A DNA stretch of 64,000 nucleotides from Rhodoferax sp. Its GTDB lineage: Bacteria; Pseudomonadota; Gammaproteobacteria; Burkholderiales; Burkholderiaceae_C. Both the position numbers and the translations under genes were made by a program. The notes below the pieces were generated by a model. That model was not told where the DNA came from. It saw only the letters and a list, made by a program, of their open reading frames with translations, and did no database searches. Positions 54,220-62,926 of the stretch are shown one piece after another. Location: positions 124,001-188,000 of the forward strand of contig NZ_JAMPYG010000003.1 in assembly GCF_023700745.1 (NCBI RefSeq), written 5' to 3'. Every line of letters begins with the position of its first letter. The first letter of the stretch is position 1.

Positions 54220-54282
54220 AAGACAGGCCCCCACTGGATCGCCACGGTCTGCGGCCTCGCGTTTCACGCTGGCAAACACGCC

Positions 54283-55131
54283 TCAGAACTTGACGATCAC
54301 CGGGATATCTTCGGGCTTGATGCCCATCAGTTTGTCCAGATTCGACAGCACGATCGGGTTCATCTTGTCGGACGCGCGCAGTTCGGTGATCCACTTGTCC
54401 ACGTAGGTTTGCCAGGTTTTGTCTGCCTCCTTGCGCAAGCCGGCGTTGGTGGTGGTGCCCTTGAGCGGCTCCGGCACGATCAGATGACCCACGTTGGGGT
54501 TCTTCTTGAGGATGCCGGCCGACACCGTGACCACCAGCGGCTGCACGTCGGCACGGCCGGTCTGCACCGCCATGGTGGCGTCGTTGGATTTCTCGAAACG
54601 CAGGATTTTGGCCTTGTCGTACATGGCCGTGACCAGATTGTCGTAAGACGAACCGACGTCGACCGCAATCGTGACTTCGGGCTTGTTCAGCTCGTCCCAG
54701 GTCTTGGCCTCGAAGCCCTTTTTGGCAATCAGCGTGAAGGCGTTCTGGTACAGCGGCACGGTGAAGTCGATCACCTCGCGGCGTTGCGGTGTCGGGTTCA
54801 GGCCAAAAAAGATGTCGAGCTTGTTGGTCTGCAGATCGAGCACCGAATTGCCCCAGGTGGTCTCGGTCACCACCAATTTGACGTTGAGCTTGGCCGCCAG
54901 GTCTTTGGCCAGGTCGACCATGATGCCGCTCCACTCGCCGGTGGCCAGGTTTTTCTGGTAATTTGGCGGGGCACCGGCCACCGCGCCGACGCGCAGGGTT
55001 TTGCTGCTGTTGATGCGGTCCCAGGTGGTTTGCTCGGGACTGGGTGCCTGGGCCAGCGCAGCGCCGGCAAGGCAGCTGGCAGCCAGAGCGGCCACACCCA
55101 TGGTGAAATGGCGTCGTTGCTTCAAGGTCAT
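54283..55131 (-). CDS. Polar amino-acid ABC transporter, periplasmic binding protein
   Basis: The 282-residue SBP_bac_3 protein has a Sec signal peptide (about 1-27, ending LAQA) and then a HisJ/OccT-like fold: RVGAVAGAPPNY, DIFFGLNPTPQRREVIDFT. It delivers an amino acid or amino-acid derivative to the transporter. The ATG at 55131 has an AGGAGA site; the longer frame runs into the upstream gene. It is third in the operon, after the two oxidase subunits, so uptake and oxidation of the same compound are implied. Confidence 0.92.
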   Translation of the reverse strand: MTLKQRRHFTMGVAALAASCLAGAALAQAPSPEQTTWDRINSSKTLRVGAVAGAPPNYQKNLATGEWSGIMVDLAKDLAAKLNVKLVVTETTWGNSVLDLQTNKLDIFFGLNPTPQRREVIDFTVPLYQNAFTLIAKKGFEAKTWDELNKPEVTIAVDVGSSYDNLVTAMYDKAKILRFEKSNDATMAVQTGRADVQPLVVTVSAGILKKNPNVGHLIVPEPLKGTTTNAGLRKEADKTWQTYVDKWITELRASDKMNPIVLSNLDKLMGIKPEDIPVIVKF

Positions 55132-55192
55132 CGTCTTCTCCTGGTTATGGCAAAGCTTGCCGGGTGAAAAATAGGAAGGCTTCGTTGATCGA

Positions 55193-56512
55193 CTAGGTCT
55201 CGGTATAGGCCGCCAGTGCAGCCACTGACACCGGCCGCAGCGGCCAGCGCGGCACGCTGCCGTGCAGCGCACCGAGTTCAAACGGTACGCCTGTCTCGGC
55301 AGCAAATTCCTGGATCGCACGGGCACAAAAGCGGCCCTGGCAAGTTCCCATGGCAAAACGTCCCACTACGCGCATTTCATGCGGCGAAGCTGCGCCCTGA
55401 AGTGCGGCAAAGCTGGTGGCGCGCAAGCCTTCACAGCGGCAAACCACCGTTTCCGGCGTCAAAGTTGGTGCGGGTGTGTGGTACAGCGTACGCAATGCCG
55501 CCTGCGTGCGCCGGGCTGCCTGCAACTGGCCGTCAAAACTCACCATGCCACAGAGATGCCCCAAGGCCTGCGCAACCCGCTGGGCGGCCTGGCGGCCATC
55601 GTAGATGGCTGCATCAGCGCCCAGCACTTCGCGGCAATCCCCCGCCCACACCACCGGCAAACCGGACTGGCTTGGACTGGGCAAACCGGTCTGATTGGCA
55701 TCCAGGCCATCGTGCAAGGCCAGATGGGCCACCTCATGGACCCGATCCCGGCCATGGTGATCAACCACGGCCACACGCAGACCATGGGGCAGAGCTTCAA
55801 TGGCGGTAACCGCGCAACCGGTGCGATAAGGCACGCCAGACTGCAACAGTTGCTGGACATAACCGAGGGCTTCCGCCAGCTGCGGCCAACTGCGCAAGCC
55901 GTTGAATGCCGCGCCAGGCTGCGCCAGTGCGGCGCGAAAAGGCTGGCCCCGCTCCAGCACAGCCAGCGGCGGATTGCCCGCAGCCGCCAATTGCGCAGCC
56001 AGGGCCAGCGGCAAGGGCCCGCTGCCCGCCACCAGGATCAGGCCCCGGGGAACTTCACCGGTTTCCTTGAGTTGCACCTGCATGCCGCCTGCCGTGGTCA
56101 CGCCCGGCAACTCCCAGCCGGGCACCGGCAACACCCGCTCAACACCACCGACCGCCATCACCACCGCCTTGGGACGCACACTGCGCACGTGACCCGCAAC
56201 ACGGTCATCGAACAAATAGCGGCCATCCCTCTCAACGCCCAAAAAGACAGACTGGAATTGCAGGGTAAGTCGGTCGCCCACCTGCGGCAGCTGGTCCAGC
56301 AAGCCCTGCCAGCGGCGTTGGTGGTGCGGGTTGCGCTTGACCGGGCTGGCACCCGCGCCAGCGTAGGCGCGATGGATGGCGCCGCCGAGCCGGTCACGCT
56401 GCTCGGCCAGCAGCACCGACAAGCCCATGCCGGCCAGTTCCACCGCAGCGGCGACCCCCGCCGGGCCGCCACCGACCACGAGCACGTCAGGCTGCCACAC
56501 GATGCACCTCAC
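55193..56512 (-). CDS. FAD/NAD(P)-binding oxidoreductase with BFD-type 2Fe-2S domain (opine oxidase A-like)
   Basis: The 439-residue protein has a Rossmann FAD motif GGGPAG (14-19) and a second nucleotide site near GSGPLPLALA. Its C-terminal BFD-like [2Fe-2S] domain has Cys358, Cys360, Cys391 and Cys396 (CRCEG, TCQGRFC). This is the layout of the A subunit of octopine/nopaline oxidase, HcnB, and the alpha subunit of hydroxyproline dehydrogenase. Its start overlaps the ferredoxin subunit gene by 26 bp. It hands electrons from the DAO subunit to the chain. Confidence 0.85.
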   Translation of the reverse strand: MRCIVWQPDVLVVGGGPAGVAAAVELAGMGLSVLLAEQRDRLGGAIHRAYAGAGASPVKRNPHHQRRWQGLLDQLPQVGDRLTLQFQSVFLGVERDGRYLFDDRVAGHVRSVRPKAVVMAVGGVERVLPVPGWELPGVTTAGGMQVQLKETGEVPRGLILVAGSGPLPLALAAQLAAAGNPPLAVLERGQPFRAALAQPGAAFNGLRSWPQLAEALGYVQQLLQSGVPYRTGCAVTAIEALPHGLRVAVVDHHGRDRVHEVAHLALHDGLDANQTGLPSPSQSGLPVVWAGDCREVLGADAAIYDGRQAAQRVAQALGHLCGMVSFDGQLQAARRTQAALRTLYHTPAPTLTPETVVCRCEGLRATSFAALQGAASPHEMRVVGRFAMGTCQGRFCARAIQEFAAETGVPFELGALHGSVPRWPLRPVSVAALAAYTET

Positions 56513-56765
56513 GGGCCGGCAGCGCAGCCAGGGTGAGCTGTACCCCGGCGCGGGCCGGCGTCAGACAGGCCTCTACCGGCGCTGCGCCATTGACCGACAC
56601 CAGACAGGCCTGGCAGGCCCCGATGCCGCAAAAATAGCGGCCGCGCAACGCCCCCATGGCCGGACCCAGGTCAGCCACACCGGCGCGCTGTAACGCGGCA
56701 GCAAAGCTTTCCCCCGGTCGGAACACCACCGGGTAACCCAGCCAGAAAAAGGTCTCGTCCATCAT
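56487..56765 (-). CDS. Small [2Fe-2S] ferredoxin-like subunit (HcnA-type)
   Basis: This 92-residue Fer2_4 protein has the plant-type cluster pattern Cys46-x4-Cys51-x2-Cys54-x12-Cys67 (YFCGIGACQAC). It is the small subunit of three-part amine/opine dehydrogenases. The start is one of two adjacent ATGs (56765 or 56762); the frame extends upstream but is not conserved-looking. It is the first gene of the operon and divergent from arginase, with an operator-like palindrome directly upstream. Confidence 0.85.
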   Translation of the reverse strand: MMDETFFWLGYPVVFRPGESFAAALQRAGVADLGPAMGALRGRYFCGIGACQACLVSVNGAAPVEACLTPARAGVQLTLAALPAREVHRVAA

Positions 56766-56772
56766 GATTGAG

Positions 56773-56800
56773 GTTATTACATTTGAACAAATTGAGTAAC
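56773..56800. promoter_or_regulatory. 28-bp imperfect palindrome, candidate operator
   Basis: The left half GTTATTACATTTG and right half CAAATTGAGTAAC match at 10 of 13 positions around an AA centre. It lies 8 bp upstream of the ferredoxin subunit start and 119 bp from arginase, so it could control both divergent transcripts. The length and AT-rich symmetric form would suit an Lrp/AsnC dimer or another HTH regulator. Confidence 0.5.
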
Positions 56801-56918
56801 GTATTAAACCCGAAATCAATCCGCTCCAGAGCAGTAAAAGCCGGCGAACTGACTAAACTGCGCAAAGCATTCCCAGCTCGCACAACAACGCGCTTCACAC
56901 CCAGGAACCCGACACACC

Positions 56919-57842
56919 ATGAACACCAACATCTCCCTGATCGGCGCCCCCACCGACATTGGCGCCGGCAGCCGCGGCGCCAGCATGGGGCCGGAAGCCC
57001 TGCGCGTGGCCCACATTGCCACGGTGCTGGCGGGCCACGGCCTGCAGGTGCTTGACCGGGGCAACCTGAGCGGCCCGAGCAACCCGTGGTTGCCGCCGGT
57101 GGACGGCTACCGCCACCTGGCCGAGGTGGCCGCCTGGAACCAGTCCGTGCATGACGCGGTCTATGCCGAACTCCAGCAACACCGCCTGCCCATCTTGCTC
57201 GGTGGCGACCATTGCCTGGGTTTGGGTTCGATCAGCGCGGTGGCGCGCCACTGCCGCGACACTGGCAAGAAATTGCGCGTGCTGTGGCTCGATGCCCATG
57301 CCGACTTCAACACCAGCGCGCTCACCCCCAGCGGCAATATCCACGGCATGCCGGTCGCCTGCTTGTGTGGTCACGGCCCTGAGGTGCTGACCCGGATCGG
57401 CGGCCAGGTGCCGGCCATCAACCCCAAATGGGTGCGCCAGATCGGCATTCGCAGCGTCGATGAAGGCGAAAAGCGCCTGGTGCACGAGGCCGGACTGGAG
57501 GTGTTTGACATGCGTTTCATCGACGAAATGGGCATGCGCGCGGCCATGGAGCTGGCCCTCGCCCTGGTCGATGCCAACACCCACCTCCATGTGAGTTTTG
57601 ACGTCGACTTTCTCGACCCCGACATTGCGCCCGGCGTGGCCACCACGGTGCGCGGCGGCCCCACTTACCGCGAGGCGCAACTGTGCATGGAAATGATTGC
57701 CGACACCGGCCGCCTGGCCTCGCTCGACGTGATGGAGCTGAACCCGGCGTTTGACGTGCGCAACCGCACCGCCGAAGTGGCGGTCGACCTGATCGAATCA
57801 CTCTTTGGCAAGAGCACACTGATGCGCAAGGCGACTCATTGA
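56919..57842 (+). CDS. rocF: Arginase
   Basis: Arginase hydrolyses arginine to ornithine and urea. The 307-residue ureohydrolase has all Mn ligands: His98 (GGDHC), Asp125, His127 and Asp129 (DAHAD), and Asp228 and Asp230 (SFDVD). It also has His142 in the arginase-type SGNIHGMP and a MELNPAFDVRNRTA end. These favour arginase over agmatinase. It diverges from the oxidase/transporter operon and overlaps the convergent ornithine cyclodeaminase by 7 bp, the enzyme that uses its product. Confidence 0.93.
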   Translation: MNTNISLIGAPTDIGAGSRGASMGPEALRVAHIATVLAGHGLQVLDRGNLSGPSNPWLPPVDGYRHLAEVAAWNQSVHDAVYAELQQHRLPILLGGDHCLGLGSISAVARHCRDTGKKLRVLWLDAHADFNTSALTPSGNIHGMPVACLCGHGPEVLTRIGGQVPAINPKWVRQIGIRSVDEGEKRLVHEAGLEVFDMRFIDEMGMRAAMELALALVDANTHLHVSFDVDFLDPDIAPGVATTVRGGPTYREAQLCMEMIADTGRLASLDVMELNPAFDVRNRTAEVAVDLIESLFGKSTLMRKATH

Positions 57843-58897
57843 GCGAGCAAGGCGCCGAACAGGTTTTTCGGGTCGGCCATTTCAGGAATCAGGGCGATGG
57901 TCTCACCCAGCCCCAACGCGGTCGCCGTCTCCAGCATGTAACGCAGGGCCGAGTAGTCTTCCAGCGCAAACCCGACCGAATCGAACACCGTGACCTCCTC
58001 GGCATGTAGGCGCCCCGGGTGCTGACCGGCCAGCACTTGCCACAACTCGGTCACGGCAAAATCGTGCGGCATTTGCTGGATGTCACCCTCGGTACGGGTT
58101 TGCGGCGTAAATTCCACAAACACGCTGCCCCGCTGCAGGATATCGGCGTGTAACTCGGTCTTGCCCGGGCAGTCGCCGCCGACGCCATTGATGTGCATGC
58201 CCGGCTGAACCATGTCCGGCGTCAGGATGGTGGCGTTGGTCTTGTCAGCGGTCAGGGTGGAGACGATATCGGCGCCCTGGACGGCCTCGGCGGTGCTGGC
58301 ACATACGGTGATGTTCAAGCCCGAGTGATTCAGGTTGGCCACCAGCTTGGCGGTGGCCGCCGGGTCGACGTCAAACAGGCGCAGCGACTCAATGCCCATC
58401 AGGTGCTGAAAGGCCAGCGCCTGGAATTCGCTTTGGGCACCGTTGCCGATCAAGGCCAGCACACGGCTGTCCGGGCGTGCCAGGGCCTGTGCCGCCAATG
58501 CCGAGGTGGCGGCGGTACGCAAAGCCGTGGTCAGTGTCAATTCGCTGAGCAGCAGCGGGATGCCGGTGGCCACGTCGGCCAGCACACCAAAAGCCATCAC
58601 CGTAGAGAGTCCGATGCGGGTGTTTTTGGGGTGGCCATTGACATACTTGAAACTGTAAAGCCGATCGTCGGCAATCGGCATCAGTTCGATCACGCCGTCT
58701 TCTGAATGGTTGGCGACACGGGCCGATTTGTCGAAATCAGGCCAGCGCAAGAAATCGGCACGAATGTTCTCTGCGATGCCTGCAATACAGGCCTTCACGC
58801 CTTGGCGGCAGATCAGCCGGACCATTTCGGGGGCACTCAGGTAAAGGGTGGCAACGTTTGGCCTGGTGGCGCTGGAAAAAGTGGTGTTTGCAGTCAT
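57836..58897 (-). CDS. ocd: Ornithine cyclodeaminase
   Basis: This NAD-dependent enzyme converts ornithine to proline and ammonia. The 353-residue protein of the OCD/mu-crystallin family shows FKYVNGHPKNT, the Rossmann motif LIGNGAQSEFQA, and GMHINGVGGDCPGKTEL with the catalytic Asp. The ATG at 58897 is preferred over an in-frame ATG 22 codons upstream. It converges on arginase and diverges from a second Lrp/AsnC gene, completing an arginine-ornithine-proline route. Confidence 0.93.
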   Translation of the reverse strand: MTANTTFSSATRPNVATLYLSAPEMVRLICRQGVKACIAGIAENIRADFLRWPDFDKSARVANHSEDGVIELMPIADDRLYSFKYVNGHPKNTRIGLSTVMAFGVLADVATGIPLLLSELTLTTALRTAATSALAAQALARPDSRVLALIGNGAQSEFQALAFQHLMGIESLRLFDVDPAATAKLVANLNHSGLNITVCASTAEAVQGADIVSTLTADKTNATILTPDMVQPGMHINGVGGDCPGKTELHADILQRGSVFVEFTPQTRTEGDIQQMPHDFAVTELWQVLAGQHPGRLHAEEVTVFDSVGFALEDYSALRYMLETATALGLGETIALIPEMADPKNLFGALLAQ

Positions 58898-58966
58898 AAA
58901 AATTGGCTCAGTCAGAGGCTTTGCTCGGCGAAACAAGTGTGCTGCAGTCTGGCGATAAATCAAATC

Positions 58967-59028
58967 GTCAAAAATGTGCTGTTTTGCTCCAAAATTAGCG
59001 TTTTGCCAAATTCAATTATCTTTTTGAC
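58967..59028. promoter_or_regulatory. Repeated sites between ocd and the second lrp gene
   Basis: GTCAAAAA (58967-58974) and TTTTTGAC (59021-59028) are perfect inverted arms. Between them GTTTTGC occurs twice in direct orientation (58981-58987 and 59000-59006), about two helical turns apart. The block lies directly before the regulator start and reaches toward the ocd promoter, as expected for multimeric Lrp/AsnC binding. Confidence 0.45.
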
Positions 59029-59031
59029 ACC

Positions 59032-59451
59032 ATGGATGAAATTGACCAACGCCTGATCGGCCTGCTGCGGCAGAACGCACGCATGAACGTGGCCGACCTG
59101 GCCTACAAGCTCAAGGTGTCGCGCGGCACCGTGACCAACCGCATCCGCAAACTCGAAGACAGTCAGGTCATTCTGGGCTTTACCGTGAAATTGCGGCCCG
59201 AATCGGAGCCCGACCGGATCCGTGCCTGGATGGAGGTGCTGGTCGAAGGCAATCAGACCCGGCTGGTGATTGCCAGTTTGCTGGGCGAGCCCGGCGTGGC
59301 AGCCCTGCACGACACCAATGGCCGCTGGGACCTGCTGGCCGAACTTGAGGCCACCTCGATGGCCGAGCTATCGCAGACTCTGGAGCGCATCCGCCTGATC
59401 AAGGGCATCCGCAGCACCGAAACCAACATCCACCTGGCGACCTACCGCTAA
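59032..59451 (+). CDS. Lrp/AsnC-family transcriptional regulator
   Basis: The 139-residue protein has an N-terminal helix-turn-helix (IDQRLIGLLRQNARMNVADL, SRGTVTNRIRKLE) and a C-terminal RAM domain ending in TNIHLATYR. It diverges from ocd with repeated operator-like sites between them, so it probably regulates ocd in response to ornithine, arginine or a related ligand. It differs clearly from the regulator at 50858. Confidence 0.9.
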   Translation: MDEIDQRLIGLLRQNARMNVADLAYKLKVSRGTVTNRIRKLEDSQVILGFTVKLRPESEPDRIRAWMEVLVEGNQTRLVIASLLGEPGVAALHDTNGRWDLLAELEATSMAELSQTLERIRLIKGIRSTETNIHLATYR

Positions 59452-59605
59452 CACCCACCGGCAGTTGCAGGGCCGTACTGGCGCACGTTGCCAACAGTCA
59501 AAAAAAAACGGTTTGAAGCCCGCAACCTGCATAATTCATGTCTGACTTACATTTGCTTACATAGCAGACCATCGATCCCTATTGAACATTTACTTTCATA
59601 CAACC

Positions 59606-62188
59606 ATGTTGCCACCCTGGATGACCCGGCTCAAACACTGGCGCCTGATCGTTCAGTGGGGATTGCCGTTGGCAGCGCTCTTGTTGACCACCTGGGTCCA
59701 GGCTGCCAACCCGCCAGCACGCACGGTGCGGGTCGGCGTCTATGAAAACGCCCCCAAATTGCTGCTGGGCCAAGGGGGTAAGCCCAGCGGTATTCTGGGC
59801 GACGTGTTGATGGCCATGGCGGCACAGGAGCAATGGAACGTGGTCGCTGTGCCCTGCGAATGGCAGGCCTGTCTGGATGCGCTGGTCAGAGCAGAGATCG
59901 ACCTGATGCCCGATGTGGCCTACACCGACCAGCGGGCACAGCTTTTTGATTTTCATCAGGTGCCGGCCCTGTTGAGCTGGTCACAGCTTTACAAGCTCAG
60001 GGGCACACCTATCCAGACTGTCACCGATTTGCACAACAAACGCATCGCGGTCGTCGCCGGCTCGATCCAGGCCTCGTCATTGAAAAACATGCTCGACAGT
60101 TTTGCGGTGACTGCCACGCTGGTTCAGGTAAGTTCATTCGAGCAAGGGTTTGAGCAGGTGCAACAGCGCAATGTCGATGCCGTCGCTGCTAACCGTTTTT
60201 TTGGCGATATGCAGGCGCACCGCTTTGACGTCGAATCGACCGCCGTGGTGTTTCAGCCGGCGCAACTGTATTTCGCCACAACCAAGGACAAAAATGGGGC
60301 ACTGCTGGCGGCCATTGACCGTCATTTAAAGGCATGGCAGGCGCAGCCCGATTCACCCTATGCGGCCGCTTTGCAGCGCTGGATGCAAGCCGCCCCCTCA
60401 TTTGAGATACCGGCTTACCTATGGTGGGCGCTGTCAGGCTTATTTGCCGCCTTGTTGCTGGCACTCGCCCTGAACGCCTGGCTGCGCCAGCAGGTGGTGC
60501 AAAAAACCGCCCGTATCCGTGCCGATGAAGAACAGCTCAACACCATTCTCAACGGTGTCGATGCCTTCATCTACATCAAGGACCGGGAACTGCGTTACCA
60601 GTATGCCAACAGCCGGGTCGCGCAGCTGTTTGGCTGCAGCGCCGAACAGGTGATCGGGCAAACGGACAGTGCATTTTTCGATGAGATCACGGTGGCCAAG
60701 TTGCGTGCCCATGACTTGCGCGTGATTGAACATGGTGAGCGCGTCGAAGAGGAAGAAATCAACCGCAGCCTCGATGGCCAGGTGACGCAGAGCTATTTGT
60801 CAGTCAAGCTGCCCTTGCGCGACGCCAAGGGCCACATTTATGCCCTATGCGGCATCTCCACCGACATGACCCGGCGCAAGCAGGCCGAAGAAGCCATCCA
60901 TCAGCTGGCGTTTTACGACGCCCTGACCGGTCTGCCCAACCGGCGTTTGTTGCAGGACCGGGTGCAGCAATTGCTGAGCTCGCTCGCACGCGTCCCCCAA
61001 AGCGCCGCCCTGATGTTCATGGACGTGGACAACTTCAAGGACATCAACGACACCCTTGGCCATGACGCCGGCGACGAGCTGCTGTATCAGATCGCCGAGC
61101 GCATGCGCGAATGCGTCAGGACCCAGGACACCCTGGCGCGCCAAGGTGGCGATGAGTTTGTGGTGATGCTGGTCAACCTCAGCACCCAGCCGGGCGAGGC
61201 GGCGCGGCAAGCGCAGCAGGTGGCCCAAAAACTGCTGAACCGGCTCAGCCAACCCTACCAATTGCGCGCGCACAACTGCCAAACCAGCGTCAGCATCGGG
61301 GTCACCCTGATTGAGGGACCCAACGACACGCGTGAAGAGCTGTTCAAACAGGCCGACATGGCCATGTACCAGGCCAAAGCCGCCGGACGCAACACCCTGC
61401 GCTTTTTCAACCCCGAGATGCAGGCCCAGGTGGTGGCCCGCACCACGCTTGAGGCCGACCTGCGCTGGGCGCTGGCACATGATGAATTTGTCTTGCATTA
61501 CCAGCCACAGCTGGATGACCAGGGGCAAACGCTTGGCTTTGAGGCGTTGCTGCGCTGGCAACACCCAATGCGCGGCGTGATTTTGCCCGCTGAATTTATC
61601 GCAGTGGCGGAATCTTCCGGCCTGATCGTGGCGCTGGGGGCCTGGGTGCTGCGCAGCGCCTGTCTTCAGTTGCAGGCGTTTTCACAGCAGGCGTCACAGC
61701 GCCATTGGACCATTGCGGTCAATGTCGGCGCGGCACAATTCCGGCAGCCCGATTTTGTCACCCGGGTAGAAACGACCCTGCAGCAAACCGGCGCCAATGC
61801 AGCGCAGCTGGAACTGGAACTGACAGAGAGCCAACTGGTCGACGATGGGCACGACGTGATGGCCAAAATGGATGCGCTGCGCGCTGTTGGCGTGCGCTTG
61901 TCACTGGACGACTTTGGCAGCGGCTACTCGTCGCTGGCCATGCTCAAGCGGCTGCCGCTTGACCAGCTCAAAATTGACCAGGCGTTCGTCCGCGACATGC
62001 TCGACGACCCGCAAAACGCCAGCATCATTCGCGCCATCGTCACACTCGGTGAAAGCCTGGGGCTGGCGGTGATCGCCAAGGGCGTGGAGCGCGAGGTGCA
62101 GCGCGATGCCTTGCTGGCGCTGGGCTGCCGCCATTTCCAGGGTTATCTGTTTGGCCAGCCGACACCCATTCCGACGGCTGGCGCCTAG
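59606..62188 (+). CDS. Cyclic-di-GMP signalling protein: SBP_bac_3-PAS-GGDEF-EAL
   Basis: The 860-residue membrane protein has a signal/anchor (about 15-35) and a periplasmic SBP_bac_3 amino-acid-binding-like domain (about 40-260). A membrane segment (about 277-298) is followed by PAS (about 315-430), GGDEF (intact GGDEF near residue 513, with an RTQD inhibitory site nine residues before) and EAL (intact EALLRW near 645). It could make, degrade or switch c-di-GMP in response to a periplasmic ligand. The ATG at 59606 is preferred over an upstream TTG. It directly follows the amino-acid catabolic region. Confidence 0.88.
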   Translation: MLPPWMTRLKHWRLIVQWGLPLAALLLTTWVQAANPPARTVRVGVYENAPKLLLGQGGKPSGILGDVLMAMAAQEQWNVVAVPCEWQACLDALVRAEIDLMPDVAYTDQRAQLFDFHQVPALLSWSQLYKLRGTPIQTVTDLHNKRIAVVAGSIQASSLKNMLDSFAVTATLVQVSSFEQGFEQVQQRNVDAVAANRFFGDMQAHRFDVESTAVVFQPAQLYFATTKDKNGALLAAIDRHLKAWQAQPDSPYAAALQRWMQAAPSFEIPAYLWWALSGLFAALLLALALNAWLRQQVVQKTARIRADEEQLNTILNGVDAFIYIKDRELRYQYANSRVAQLFGCSAEQVIGQTDSAFFDEITVAKLRAHDLRVIEHGERVEEEEINRSLDGQVTQSYLSVKLPLRDAKGHIYALCGISTDMTRRKQAEEAIHQLAFYDALTGLPNRRLLQDRVQQLLSSLARVPQSAALMFMDVDNFKDINDTLGHDAGDELLYQIAERMRECVRTQDTLARQGGDEFVVMLVNLSTQPGEAARQAQQVAQKLLNRLSQPYQLRAHNCQTSVSIGVTLIEGPNDTREELFKQADMAMYQAKAAGRNTLRFFNPEMQAQVVARTTLEADLRWALAHDEFVLHYQPQLDDQGQTLGFEALLRWQHPMRGVILPAEFIAVAESSGLIVALGAWVLRSACLQLQAFSQQASQRHWTIAVNVGAAQFRQPDFVTRVETTLQQTGANAAQLELELTESQLVDDGHDVMAKMDALRAVGVRLSLDDFGSGYSSLAMLKRLPLDQLKIDQAFVRDMLDDPQNASIIRAIVTLGESLGLAVIAKGVEREVQRDALLALGCRHFQGYLFGQPTPIPTAGA

Positions 62189-62201
62189 GCCACTGACGCG
62201 C

Positions 62202-62894
62202 TCAGGCCGGGGGGTGTCGCGCGCCAAAAATGGCCGAACCGACCCGTACCAGGGTACTTCCCGAGGCGATGGCAGCCTCCATATCGGCACTCATGCCCAT
62301 CGACAGGGTATCCAGGTTGAGCCCTTTCGCCTTCAAGTCGTCCAACAGGACGCTGGCGCTTTTGAAGACCCGGCACGCCGCCGCAAAATCTGGCGCAGGT
62401 TCCGGAATACACATCAAACCGCGCAAACGCAAGCGCGGCAGGCCGGCCATGGCCTGGGCCAGCGCCAATGTGTCTTCAGGCGCCACTCCCGACTTGGTGG
62501 GGCCACCATCGACATTGACCTGGATGCACACTTGCAAAGGCGGCAAACCTGCAGGCCGTTGTTCGCTCAAGCGCTGGGCAATTTTGAGACGATCCACCGT
62601 GTGCACCCAGTCAAAGTGCGCGGCCACCTGCCGGGTCTTGTTGCTCTGGACCGGACCGATGCAGTGCCACACCAACGGCAGGTGCCGCAGAACGATGATT
62701 TTTTCCACCGCTTCCTGGATGTAGTTCTCACCAAACGCGGTCTGACCGGCCTCGAAGGCAGCCTGCACCGCATCGGCGCCAAAAGTTTTGGAAACTGCCA
62801 GCAGCGTCACGGCTTCGGGAGGGCGGCCAGCCGCCTGGCAGGCGGCGCGGATGCGCGCACGCACAGCGCTGAGTTGTGTTGAAATCTTGGTCAT
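62202..62894 (-). CDS. yggS: YggS/PLPBP-family pyridoxal phosphate homeostasis protein
   Basis: The 230-residue TIM-barrel protein binds PLP through Lys36 (LLAVSKTF) and shows FGENYIQEA, WHCIGPVQSNKTR and LSMGMSADMEAAI, the family's landmarks. It balances PLP and amino-acid pools rather than catalysing a known reaction. The ATG at 62894 was used; six codons upstream form a less likely start. It diverges from pilT, as in many proteobacteria. Confidence 0.93.
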   Translation of the reverse strand: MTKISTQLSAVRARIRAACQAAGRPPEAVTLLAVSKTFGADAVQAAFEAGQTAFGENYIQEAVEKIIVLRHLPLVWHCIGPVQSNKTRQVAAHFDWVHTVDRLKIAQRLSEQRPAGLPPLQVCIQVNVDGGPTKSGVAPEDTLALAQAMAGLPRLRLRGLMCIPEPAPDFAAACRVFKSASVLLDDLKAKGLNLDTLSMGMSADMEAAIASGSTLVRVGSAIFGARHPPA

Positions 62895-62926
62895 AATTGC
62901 CAAGCGTAACAAACAAAAGGGCCCCT

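Noticed and set aside
51421..56765. Hydrogen cyanide synthase (HcnABC) interpretation of the three dehydrogenase subunits
   Set aside because: The subunit types are homologous, but coupling to an ABC amino-acid importer, arginase and ornithine cyclodeaminase fits amino-acid or opine catabolism better, and the genes are not contiguous as in hcnABC.
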